This document shows, piece after piece, positions 51,479 to 60,232 of a stretch of 64,000 nucleotides of DNA (its first letter is position 1; each line of letters opens with the position of its first letter). The position numbers were made by a program, and so were the translations under genes. Below the pieces are notes generated by a model that was not told the origin of the DNA, did not search any database, and worked only from the letters and a program-made list of their open reading frames with translations. This DNA is from JANQSP01 sp965226095. GTDB taxonomy: Bacteria; Bdellovibrionota; Bdellovibrionia; Bdellovibrionales; UBA1609. The stretch is taken from positions 1,302,001 through 1,366,000 of the forward strand of contig OZ245336.1 of NCBI GenBank assembly GCA_965226095.1. The letters run 5' to 3'.

Positions 51479-53626
51479 TTATCTACTGGTTTGATAATTT
51501 TTTTTCCAGATCACCTGATCCATGGCAATATTGACTGCCTCATTAATATCCGGTCTTTCCACATATTTTTTCTTTATAGCTTCAGTATCACTGATATTCA
51601 ACTCATCTTCATCGTTTTCCTCTTCTTCTTCTTTGGCTTTATCATAAATCTCAGCAATAGTTGTAGCAAAACCTGTTTTTCTTTTTTGTTCCAATTCCTG
51701 AATTTCTTTTTTTATTTCTTTAAATTTTTCATTTTTATTTACCCGTTTAAACGATTGTCTTTTCAAAAAAGAAAGAAGAGCAGTTCCAACTGACTCCCAT
51801 TTACCAGGTCCTTTATGTACATAAGCTGAATTAGATAAAAACTCCGGTATTCTTTTACCTGGCAATACATAATCCAAAGTTACTTCTCCCATATCCTTAT
51901 TGGAGAAAATACTAGGCAAAGGAATATCTGAAGACACTCCTTTTAATTGCGTAGAAAACCCATTTGGAATAAAAAACAAACCCATTGTGACACGAATAGA
52001 CCCCAATCCGGTTCTCAGTTTTTCTACAGATTGAATACTTCCTTTGCCAAAAGTATGATCCCCTCCAACCACTACTGCTCTCTTATAGGAACTCAAAGTA
52101 CCAGACACAATTTCAGAAGCAGAAGCAGAAGCCCGATTCACCAACACAACCAAAGGACCATCATAATCTACAGTGCCATCAACATCTGATAAAGTAAGAT
52201 AACGATCGCCATTCCTGGTTTTTACCAATTGTCGAACCACACTTCCCCTGGCAAAGAAGAGCCCTGCCACCTGCACTGCTTCTGGCAAAGAACCCCCACC
52301 ATTATTGGATAAGTCCAGAACCAAAGCCGACACTTTTTTCTTTTTAGCCTGTTTTAATAAAGCTCTCACATCATCAGTAACAGAACGTCCGCCATCCCGA
52401 TTTTCTCCATAAAAAGAAGGAAGCCAAATCAAACCTATCTTATAGGTTTCACCTTTTATCTTTTTATCAAAATAAAAAATATCTGCCGCCTGATCCTCCA
52501 AATTAACACGACCCCGAATTAAGCGAACAGTAAATACTTTACGTTTTTTCTTTTTTTCCTTACGTAAAATTTTCATATAAATCGAAGTGCCTTTTTTACC
52601 TCTAATCATGCTGACCACATCTCTTAAATCCATATCAAAAATATTTACCATTTTTTTCTCTGACTGTCCGACGGCAAGAATTTTATCTTTAGCTTTTAAT
52701 TTTCCTGACCGCTCTGCCGCTCCACCGGGCAACAGCCTCTCAATAATAGTATGACCATACCTGGTACTCAGACTAGCTCCCACTCCATCCAATGAAAGTT
52801 TCATATTAATCTCAAAATCTTCGTGATCCGCTTGAGATAAGTAGCTGGAATGTGGATCTAAAGCTTTGGCAAAACTATTTAAATAAATAGAATACCATTC
52901 ATATGGTTTACATATTTTTACCTGTCCAAAAGACTTTTTTCGCTTATAGCATTTCTTTTTTTCTACTTCTGAAAGATTAACTGACCAGCTTTCCACTTGT
53001 CGTTGCCTGCGATCATAATATCGTAAAATATTTTTCTTTGCCTCTTTTAACTGCCCTTTATATTCCTCTTTATCACTTCCTACAATAGCATAAGCCATTT
53101 GATATTGAATATATTTTGTATGAAAAATGTCTGTTTGTTTTTTCGTTAAAAGCCGTTTTCTCTTATCCGCGTCCAAGATCAGTTTCATGGTTGTCTCTAT
53201 AGTAAATGAATTGTTTAAATATTGTTTGGCAAACTGCACCCGTTCCAACACTCTTTTATAATAAAGATCATAAATAGCATTCAGACTGGAACAGTTTCCT
53301 CGTTCTATTTTTTGTAAAATATCATCTAGCAATTTATCGATATACTTTATATCAGAAACAGTAAAATATATCTTTTCCGGATCAATGGATTTAATAAATT
53401 GGTTTTTTAAACGTGATTCCAATTGTGAAACCTGTCTATTAAAAATCGACTTCTTTTTACTGGAATTGGAAAAATTAATATGCATATTTAAATATTTGCT
53501 CTGAATATCATTCACACTTTCACACTTCAGGCCAATGGCCTGAACAGACACACAGAAAAAAACAAAAAACAGAAATAAACAACACTGCATTATCAGGTTG
53601 TATACTTTAAATTTATATCCTCTCAT
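51479..53626 (-). CDS. prc: Tail-specific (carboxy-terminal processing) protease
   Basis: A 715-residue periplasmic S41 serine protease that trims the C-termini of envelope proteins. A signal peptide (LIMQCCLFLFFVFFCVSVQA) precedes an N-terminal helical domain (to about residue 240), a PDZ domain (SLDGVGASLSTRYGHTIIER, about 268-300), and the catalytic domain with VLVNRASASASEIVSGTLSS (nucleophile Ser about 503) and GGDHTFGKGSIQSVEKL (Lys about 528). Length and order match Prc rather than short CtpA proteins. Operon: topA 40 bases upstream, E1 alpha three bases downstream. Confidence 0.93.
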   Translation of the reverse strand: MRGYKFKVYNLIMQCCLFLFFVFFCVSVQAIGLKCESVNDIQSKYLNMHINFSNSSKKKSIFNRQVSQLESRLKNQFIKSIDPEKIYFTVSDIKYIDKLLDDILQKIERGNCSSLNAIYDLYYKRVLERVQFAKQYLNNSFTIETTMKLILDADKRKRLLTKKQTDIFHTKYIQYQMAYAIVGSDKEEYKGQLKEAKKNILRYYDRRQRQVESWSVNLSEVEKKKCYKRKKSFGQVKICKPYEWYSIYLNSFAKALDPHSSYLSQADHEDFEINMKLSLDGVGASLSTRYGHTIIERLLPGGAAERSGKLKAKDKILAVGQSEKKMVNIFDMDLRDVVSMIRGKKGTSIYMKILRKEKKKKRKVFTVRLIRGRVNLEDQAADIFYFDKKIKGETYKIGLIWLPSFYGENRDGGRSVTDDVRALLKQAKKKKVSALVLDLSNNGGGSLPEAVQVAGLFFARGSVVRQLVKTRNGDRYLTLSDVDGTVDYDGPLVVLVNRASASASEIVSGTLSSYKRAVVVGGDHTFGKGSIQSVEKLRTGLGSIRVTMGLFFIPNGFSTQLKGVSSDIPLPSIFSNKDMGEVTLDYVLPGKRIPEFLSNSAYVHKGPGKWESVGTALLSFLKRQSFKRVNKNEKFKEIKKEIQELEQKRKTGFATTIAEIYDKAKEEEEENDEDELNISDTEAIKKKYVERPDINEAVNIAMDQVIWKKNYQTSR

Positions 53627-53666
53627 AAAAAACCTCTTACTTTAAAAATAACAATTATGATTTCTA

Positions 53667-56276
53667 TTATTGATGCTTTTTCTTTTTCAATTTAACTTTA
53701 TCTTTTGAGTTTTTTAAACTTGTTTTCCCCTTCTTTTTGGTATCCCCACCTGAAATTATATTTAAAGCCTGCGTTAAGTCTAATTTTTCCAAAGAAATAT
53801 TTGGTGGACAAGAATAATTACGGATTTTATGCCTAATATAATGCCCATACCGACCTTTCATCAGTGATATGGGATGACCGGAATCAGGATGCTTGCCCAA
53901 TTCTTTTAAAACATTTGAACTGTTTCGGCTTTTTTTTGGTTCTTTTAAACGAGCAAGAGCCGGTTTTAAATCCAAATCAAAAAACCCCTCACTTGGAACA
54001 GATCGAAAATCCCCATCATGTACAATATAAGGCCCAAAACGCCCCACACCTTTTTTTATTTCCTTTTTTGTTTCAGGATGCTCACCTAATAATTTAGGTA
54101 GCTCCAACAATTTTAAACCTTGTTCAAGCGTTATACTATCCTCTTCAAAAAAAGGAGATAATGACACCATTTTTGATTTAGCTTGTTTTTTATTTTTTTT
54201 ATCCGTACCTGAAGAGTTTTCCCCATTATCTAATTTCACATAAGGACCATACCGACCTAATATCACCCATACTTCTTTTTCGGTATTCGGATCTTTACCC
54301 AAAGATCGCCCACCTTTAACTTTATTTTGAATAAGTTGTTCTACCATCTCTACTGTTACCTCTCCAGGATAAACCGCTGCTGGCAAAGAAGCTGATAATT
54401 CCTCCTTACCATTAACTTTTTTAGATACATAGGGACCAAAAGGACCTACATTAAAAGAATAATCCTCAAAGCCATTGATTTTTAACGAACGATCCTGATT
54501 TTGTTTTTTCTTTGTCTCTTGTGTTTCTACCAGTTTTTTCAATCCTTTACTACCAAAATAAATTGATTTTAAATACTTAATATGGTCTTTTTTCCCTTTA
54601 GCAATTTCATCCAAATGCTTCTCCATTTCTGAAGTAAATTTGGTATCCACATAATCCGGAAAATATTTTTTAAGTAATTGATTCACCACTAAAGCGGTAA
54701 AAGTGGGAATCAGCATATTTTTTTCTTTATTTACATAACCTCTATCCTGAATCGTACTGATAATAGTCGCATAAGTGGAAGGTCTGCCGACACCCTCTTT
54801 TTCCAATTTCTGTATTAAAGAAGCTTCTGTATAACGGGCTGGAGGTTTTGTTTCATGAGGTTGTGCATGAATACCTACACAATCCACTTGATCACCTGTT
54901 TTAAGATCTGGCAATTTCACTTCACTTGTTCTTTGATCTTCATATAAACGATAAAAACCAGGAAATTGCACAGTCACACCAGAGCTGACAAAAATAGATT
55001 GTCCCGACTGTAATTGAACACTGACTTGATTTTGAATACAATTTTTCATTTGTCCGGCCAAAGTTCTTTTCCAAATGAGTTCATACACAGCCAATAAGGG
55101 ACCACTGAGTTTTGTTTGTTTTGGTTCTAAGAAACGTGTTCCAGCAGGTCGAATAGCTTCATGAGCTTCTTGTGCTCCTTTAGCCTGTTTTCTATATACA
55201 CGAGCAGCAGAAGGTAAATTATCTTTTCCATACAAACGAGACACTTCAGCACGAGCCGCTTTTAAAGCCTGATCGGATAAAAAAGTGGAATCCGTTCTCA
55301 TATAAGTAATCAACCCCTGTTCATAAAGCTTTTGGGCCAAACTCATTGTCTGCCGTGAAGAAAGTCTGAGTTTACGATTACACTCCTGTTGAAGAGTGGA
55401 TGTAATAAATGGAGGTGGAGGATTTCTGGAAATTTGTTTTTTGTCTACCTTGATTACCTTAAACTTTTTTCCTTGAAGATTTTTTGCCAAACTCTGAGCT
55501 TGTTTTTCAGACATTAACAAAGCATCTTTCTTACTCTTACTTTTCAAGACCCCTGTTGTACTATCAAAGTCAGAACTACGTATTACTCTTTGGTCGGCAT
55601 GAGATAATAAACGACTTTTAAATACTGAATTTTTCTGCTTATGCTCAGCTTCTATGTCCCAGTAAGTGGTTTTATGAAAAGCCAGTCGCTCCAGCTCCCT
55701 TTCGCTCACCAAAGCCACTGCTACTGATTGCACTCGACCGGCGGATAATCCTCTCTTAACATTTTTCCATAAAAAAGGAGAGATACTATAACCCACTAAC
55801 CTATCTAATATCCTGCGTGCCTCCTGAGCTTGCACAAGGTTGTTGTCCACTTTTCTAAAGTCCTTTAAAGCTTGTTGAATAGCAGACTTGGTAATCTCAT
55901 GAAACACCATTCTTTTCGTTGGTACTTTTGGTTTTAAAAGCTCTATCAGATGCCAGGAAATACTTTCCCCTTCTCTATCTTCATCTGTAGCCAAAATAAG
56001 CTCCCCGACAAGTTTCATCTTTTCTTGGATTTTTTTTACCACTTGTTTTTTATCAGGAGGAATACAATAAAAAGGCTGAAAATCATTATCCACATCAACC
56101 GCAAAATGCGACCAAGGTTTTTTCTTAATTTTTTCCGGTAATTCCTTTGAAGAGCCAGGAAGATCTCTAATATGCCCCATGCAAGATTCCACAATATAAT
56201 CAGAACCTAAAAAGCGACTGATTGTTTTGGCCTTGGCAGGAGATTCTACAATCACCAATTTTTTTGACTTTACCAT
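53667..56276 (-). CDS. topA: DNA topoisomerase I
   Basis: It relaxes negative supercoils. 869 residues. The Toprim domain begins KKLVIVESPAKAKTISRFLG and has DEDREGESISWHL. The active-site Tyr lies in GLITYMRTDSTFLS (about residue 320). GRPSTYATIISTIQDRGYV is conserved. The C-terminus lacks zinc-finger cysteines; instead it carries four repeats of the type LGKDPNTEKEVWVILGRYGP-YVKLDNG, as in alphaproteobacterial and some deltaproteobacterial enzymes, ending in a Lys-rich tail (KKGKTSLKNSKDKVKLKKKK). Follows infA by 42 bases. Confidence 0.96.
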   Translation of the reverse strand: MVKSKKLVIVESPAKAKTISRFLGSDYIVESCMGHIRDLPGSSKELPEKIKKKPWSHFAVDVDNDFQPFYCIPPDKKQVVKKIQEKMKLVGELILATDEDREGESISWHLIELLKPKVPTKRMVFHEITKSAIQQALKDFRKVDNNLVQAQEARRILDRLVGYSISPFLWKNVKRGLSAGRVQSVAVALVSERELERLAFHKTTYWDIEAEHKQKNSVFKSRLLSHADQRVIRSSDFDSTTGVLKSKSKKDALLMSEKQAQSLAKNLQGKKFKVIKVDKKQISRNPPPPFITSTLQQECNRKLRLSSRQTMSLAQKLYEQGLITYMRTDSTFLSDQALKAARAEVSRLYGKDNLPSAARVYRKQAKGAQEAHEAIRPAGTRFLEPKQTKLSGPLLAVYELIWKRTLAGQMKNCIQNQVSVQLQSGQSIFVSSGVTVQFPGFYRLYEDQRTSEVKLPDLKTGDQVDCVGIHAQPHETKPPARYTEASLIQKLEKEGVGRPSTYATIISTIQDRGYVNKEKNMLIPTFTALVVNQLLKKYFPDYVDTKFTSEMEKHLDEIAKGKKDHIKYLKSIYFGSKGLKKLVETQETKKKQNQDRSLKINGFEDYSFNVGPFGPYVSKKVNGKEELSASLPAAVYPGEVTVEMVEQLIQNKVKGGRSLGKDPNTEKEVWVILGRYGPYVKLDNGENSSGTDKKNKKQAKSKMVSLSPFFEEDSITLEQGLKLLELPKLLGEHPETKKEIKKGVGRFGPYIVHDGDFRSVPSEGFFDLDLKPALARLKEPKKSRNSSNVLKELGKHPDSGHPISLMKGRYGHYIRHKIRNYSCPPNISLEKLDLTQALNIISGGDTKKKGKTSLKNSKDKVKLKKKKHQ

Positions 56277-56318
56277 ACTTCTCTCAAATTATATTTTTTG
56301 TCATTGAAATAAAATCAT

Positions 56319-56540
56319 CTAACGATATCTGTATATAATCAAGCCTAATGTTAAATCATGTGGGGAAAAACCCACTGTTACCTTATCTCCATTTACCACC
56401 TGGATATTATATCTGCGCATTTTACCACATAATCTGGCTGAAACTTCTATACTTTTATTATCTAATTTCACTTTATACAAACCATTGGAGCAAACTTTAA
56501 TGACCTGTCCATCCAATTGCACCAAATCAGACTTTGACAT
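56319..56540 (-). CDS. infA: Translation initiation factor IF-1
   Basis: A 73-residue S1/OB-fold protein that occupies the ribosomal A site during initiation. Signatures: LDGQVIKVCSNGLYKVKLDN, ARLCGKMRRYNIQVVNGDKV, and VGFSPHDLTLGLIIYRYR at the C-terminus. The core HxSGKMR motif of IF-1 reads RLCGKMR here. Lies between the histone H1-like gene (37 bases upstream) and topA. Confidence 0.93.
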   Translation of the reverse strand: MSKSDLVQLDGQVIKVCSNGLYKVKLDNKSIEVSARLCGKMRRYNIQVVNGDKVTVGFSPHDLTLGLIIYRYR

Positions 56541-56577
56541 TATAATTTCCTTTTTTTGATTTTGAAAACATAGAAGA

Positions 56578-57387
56578 TTATGAACCTTTACGGAAAACAG
56601 AATCTTTTTTTAGACGGGTACTCTGATTGGAGAGAAGTTTGCGTACTTTGTCCTGAAAAATAACATCCAATCGATCATTTTTAGAGCTTGTAACCCAACC
56701 CCAACCAAAAACCTTGTGCTTGATTGGTGTTTTAGCTGAATATTTCTCAAAAATACTAAAATTCAAAGCTTTAATATCCTTGGTTTTTTTATGCAAATTT
56801 TCCCATTTTTTTTGATGATCAGCGAAAGCTTTTTTTTCAGCGATTTGTTTCTTGGTGAGTTTTTTCGGTTTTTTTGTTGCCACTTTTTTACTTTTATCAG
56901 CTGGTTTTACTGATGGCTGTTTAGTGCTGTCTGACTTGAGTAATGACTTCTTTTCTGCTGGCTTTTTAGCTGTTGATTTTTTGTCGACTGGCTTGGCTAC
57001 AGTCATTGTCTTTTTAACTGCTAACTGGCCACTTACTGATTTTTTAGCCACTGACTTTTTGGAACCACTTGCTTTTACTGTTGTTTTTTTAGCTATTGCT
57101 TTTTTAGCCACTGACTTTTTGGAACCACTTGCTTTTGCTGTTGTTTTCTTAGCTATTGCTTTTTTGGCCACTGACTTTTTGGAACCACTTGCTTTTGCTG
57201 TTGTTTTCTTAGCTATTGCTTTTTTGGCCACTGACTTTTTGGAACCACTTGTTTTTACTGTTGTTTTCTTAGCTATTGCTTTTTTAGTCACTGACTTTTT
57301 GGAACCACTTGCTTTTGCTGTTGTTTTCTTAGTCACTGACTTTTTACCAATTTTTTTTGATTTAGATTTTTGTTTTTTTGCAGGCAT
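56578..57387 (-). CDS. Histone H1-like lysine/alanine repeat protein
   Basis: A 269-residue, strongly basic protein. Residues about 20-110 are four to five copies of a 20-residue unit such as KKSVAKKAIAKKTTAKASGS, a KKxxAKK style shared with eukaryotic histone H1 and bacterial H1-like proteins that bind DNA. The repeat is nearly identical at DNA level (60-bp units), implying recent expansion. The C-terminal 90 residues are different: FADHQKKWENLHKKTKDIKA, then VFGWGWVTSSKNDRLDVIFQ and KLLSNQSTRLKK, possibly a small beta-barrel domain. The frame starts with GTG upstream; the ATG at 57387 (MPAKKQKSK) has GGGGTGG just before. It is upstream of infA in the same direction. Confidence 0.8.
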   Translation of the reverse strand: MPAKKQKSKSKKIGKKSVTKKTTAKASGSKKSVTKKAIAKKTTVKTSGSKKSVAKKAIAKKTTAKASGSKKSVAKKAIAKKTTAKASGSKKSVAKKAIAKKTTVKASGSKKSVAKKSVSGQLAVKKTMTVAKPVDKKSTAKKPAEKKSLLKSDSTKQPSVKPADKSKKVATKKPKKLTKKQIAEKKAFADHQKKWENLHKKTKDIKALNFSIFEKYSAKTPIKHKVFGWGWVTSSKNDRLDVIFQDKVRKLLSNQSTRLKKDSVFRKGS

Positions 57388-57488
57388 TCCCACCCCTATT
57401 CAATAAATACATAGTAATTTTCTATAAAAAATTAAAAAAAAAGAAAAACTTGCTGATTTTCTTCTAAAACATCTCTAAATAGAAAGTT

Positions 57489-59030
57489 ATGAAATATTTT
57501 TATATCACAACCCCTATTTACTATGTCAATGATAAACCACATTTAGGGACCCTTTACACCACTGTTCTGGCAGATGTGCTAAAAAGTTATCACCAGATGC
57601 TGGGTTTTAAGTGTTTTATGCTCACCGGCACAGATGAACATGGACAAAAGTGCAGTCAATCAGCTGATAAAAATAATATTCCTGTTCAAATCCATTGTAA
57701 CAAAATGGCCGAACAGTTTAAACAAACATGGAAGTTGATGAATATCTCTTATGATTTATTTTCCAGAACCACTCTGCCGGAACATAAACAGGTTGTGCAA
57801 AAATGTTTACAAAAACTCTATGAGAGTAAACTCATTTATACTGCTGATTACGAAGGTTGGTACTCTGTCAGTGAAGAAATTTTTTATGCAGAAAAAGACC
57901 TGATAGATGGTAAATCCCCTACAGGAAAAGAAGTAACACGAATAAAAGAAAAAAATTACTTTTTTAAAATGTCTGCTTATCAGAAAAGATTGATTCAATA
58001 TATTCAACAAAACCCTGATTTCATTCAACCGATTAGCCGTCGTAATGAAGTGCTTGGTTTCTTAAAACAACCACTGGATGATTTATGCATTAGTCGACCA
58101 AAGACACGACTCAGTTGGGGCGTGGAGATTCCATTTGATACAAACTATGTCACTTATGTGTGGGTGGATGCTTTATTGAATTACACCAGTAGTGTAGGCC
58201 TTTACCAGGAAAAACAGAAACAAGATTTTCAAAAATGGTGGCAAGATGCAGGAGCTCTGCACTTGATAGGAAAAGACATATTGATCACTCATTCGGTTTA
58301 CTGGCCTTGTTTATTAATGGCCTTGAATCTACCTTTACCAAGAAAAATTCTGGCACATGGCTGGTTATTGAATCAGTCCAGTGAGAAAATGAGTAAATCC
58401 CAGGGAGATGTCATGGATCCAGTGGATTTACTCAAAACCTATGATGCCGATAGTGTGCGCTATTTTTTAGTCCGTGAGATTCCTATTGGAAAAGATGCAC
58501 CTGTTTCATATGATCTCATTCGACGAAGAATCAATGAAGATTTGGCTAATAACCTGGGTAATTTATTAAGACGAAGCACTAAAATAATTCATCAACACTT
58601 TGACAGCTATGTGCCAAATAGAACAGCACTGGCCAATGATCCCTTAACCAAAAAAATTAAAAATATGGAAAAAGAAACTGTAAAAGCAGTTGAAAAACAT
58701 ATCCTGGATTTACAACCTGCACTGGCTTTAGAAAAAATTGTGCAACTAATGGATGAAAGCAATAGATACTTAGAGCAAAAAGAACCATGGAAACTTATTA
58801 AAACCGATAAAGAAACTGCCGGTGCAGTACTGAGTAACATTTTAGAAACAATCTATTTATGCGCCTTTTTACTAAAACCAGTGATGCCGGTCAAAATGGA
58901 AAAAATTTTAAAAAGTCTAAATTGTTCTGAGGAATGGTCCTCTCTTACAGAGGGTTTTTACAAACAGGAAAAAGTAAAAGTGGGAGAAAAAATTCAGGAA
59001 TTACCTCCCCTGTTCCCACGCATCCAATAA
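57489..59030 (+). CDS. metG: Methionyl-tRNA synthetase
   Basis: It charges tRNA-Met. 513 residues, the short type without the C-terminal tRNA-binding domain. The class I motifs are present: YFYITTPIYYVNDKPHLGTL with HLGT in place of HIGH (residues about 17-20), and SSEKMSKSQGDVMDP (KMSKS about residue 302). No zinc-binding knuckle cysteines appear in the connective peptide, fitting the zinc-free class seen in alphaproteobacteria and others. It is alone on the plus strand and converges on the TlpA-like gene with six bases between the stops. Confidence 0.95.
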   Translation: MKYFYITTPIYYVNDKPHLGTLYTTVLADVLKSYHQMLGFKCFMLTGTDEHGQKCSQSADKNNIPVQIHCNKMAEQFKQTWKLMNISYDLFSRTTLPEHKQVVQKCLQKLYESKLIYTADYEGWYSVSEEIFYAEKDLIDGKSPTGKEVTRIKEKNYFFKMSAYQKRLIQYIQQNPDFIQPISRRNEVLGFLKQPLDDLCISRPKTRLSWGVEIPFDTNYVTYVWVDALLNYTSSVGLYQEKQKQDFQKWWQDAGALHLIGKDILITHSVYWPCLLMALNLPLPRKILAHGWLLNQSSEKMSKSQGDVMDPVDLLKTYDADSVRYFLVREIPIGKDAPVSYDLIRRRINEDLANNLGNLLRRSTKIIHQHFDSYVPNRTALANDPLTKKIKNMEKETVKAVEKHILDLQPALALEKIVQLMDESNRYLEQKEPWKLIKTDKETAGAVLSNILETIYLCAFLLKPVMPVKMEKILKSLNCSEEWSSLTEGFYKQEKVKVGEKIQELPPLFPRIQ

Positions 59031-59036
59031 ACTCAT

Positions 59037-59609
59037 CTACTGCATGATGATTTTTTGGATTTTCTGTTGCCAGGATTTTGAGTCCCATTGTTGAGGACCA
59101 ACCACCCTTTCCACTAAAATTCCTTTCTTATTTAAGATGTAACTTTCCGGCAACATTTTTATATTGAATATGGGCTGTGTTTCTTTTTTACTCTTATTGG
59201 ATAAAATAAAATTGGAATGAAAATCTGGAAAAGACATGAGAAAATTTTTAATATCGTCCGCTCGCTCATCACTAATCGCCAATATAACCAATTTATCCGA
59301 GTATTGTTTCGCCAGATTATTCAATGATGGAAGTTCTTCCACACAAGGTCCGCACCAAGTCGCCCAAAAATTAATCAACACCACCTTTCCTAAATAATCA
59401 GAGATGAAAAAAGGTTTTTGATTAAGATGGTACGCTTTAAAATCAACACCCTCTGTTTTGGCTCTTTGTATTTTTTGAATACGGTCCGGTGGATTTTGTT
59501 TTTTTTGGATATGTAAATAAGTCAAACACCCACTGGTAGATAACAACAAAACAGCCATTATACTAACTATAATGACTTTAATATCTTTAAATATATAAAG
59601 TATCTTCAT
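59037..59609 (-). CDS. Membrane-anchored TlpA/ResA-like thioredoxin
   Basis: A 190-residue protein. One N-terminal hydrophobic span (VIIVSIMAVLLLSTSGCLTY, about residues 12-31, including Ser-Gly-Cys, so it could be a lipoprotein) anchors a periplasmic thioredoxin domain with VLINFWATWCGPCVEELPSL (CGPC, about residues 86-89). The family reduces or transfers disulfides, for example in cytochrome c maturation. It would fit a cell that makes cysteine-rich exported proteins. Starts 27 bases downstream of rplQ. Confidence 0.88.
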   Translation of the reverse strand: MKILYIFKDIKVIIVSIMAVLLLSTSGCLTYLHIQKKQNPPDRIQKIQRAKTEGVDFKAYHLNQKPFFISDYLGKVVLINFWATWCGPCVEELPSLNNLAKQYSDKLVILAISDERADDIKNFLMSFPDFHSNFILSNKSKKETQPIFNIKMLPESYILNKKGILVERVVGPQQWDSKSWQQKIQKIIMQ

Positions 59610-59636
59610 AGAAGCTTCTTCTTCTAGGTGACAGAA

Positions 59637-60176
59637 TTAATGAGGTCGATTAATGCGACGGGATTTTTTCTGCTGTAAACGAGCCTTCTTCCTTTTGTGA
59701 TCAACCTTTCTCTTTAAAACTTTTTGAACTTTTTTCTCTTCTGTTGTTAAGATTTTTTTCGTATCTTCTTTCTTTTCTGAGCCTTTTTCTATTGAAGAGG
59801 TAGCTTTGAGCTTAGGCATATAATCTACAAACTCCAAATAAGCCAAAGGAGCTTTGTCTCCCTGACGAAAACCTAATTTAATAATACGAGTATATCCACC
59901 TGGCCTCTCCTTAAACCTGGGGGATAAATCTTTCATAATTTTTTGCACGGTGTTTTTATTTGGATAAGTAGAGTATAAAAGACGAAAAGAGTGCACATCT
60001 CCTTTTTTACCTATTGTAATGGCCTTTTCCACCAGAGGTTTGATGCACTTTGCTTTGGTTAAAGTGATTTTAATTCTCTCATGTTCCACTAAAGAAGAAA
60101 CCAATCCTCGTACTAAAGCCTTTCTGGGACCTCTGTGTCTACCAAAAGAAGAAGAGATTTTTTTCAAATGTCTCAT
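59637..60176 (-). CDS. rplQ: Large-subunit ribosomal protein L17, with C-terminal extension
   Basis: The L17 core is residues 1-120: MRHLKKISSSFGRHRGPRKA, LVRGLVSSLVEHERIKITLT and YTRIIKLGFRQGDKAPLAYL. About 50 further residues of mixed charge (KKEDTKKILTTEEKKVQKVL and a basic tail) are not part of the usual protein. Located 56 bases past rpoA, as in most bacteria. Confidence 0.94.
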   Translation of the reverse strand: MRHLKKISSSFGRHRGPRKALVRGLVSSLVEHERIKITLTKAKCIKPLVEKAITIGKKGDVHSFRLLYSTYPNKNTVQKIMKDLSPRFKERPGGYTRIIKLGFRQGDKAPLAYLEFVDYMPKLKATSSIEKGSEKKEDTKKILTTEEKKVQKVLKRKVDHKRKKARLQQKKSRRINRPH

Positions 60177-60232
60177 TGCTGATTTTCTCCTGAAAAAATT
60201 TTATGGTTTAAACACCTTCATTATTAAACAAG

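Noticed and set aside
56852..57406. 184-codon plus-strand frame opposite the histone-like protein
   Set aside because: Low-complexity shadow of the lysine/alanine repeat.
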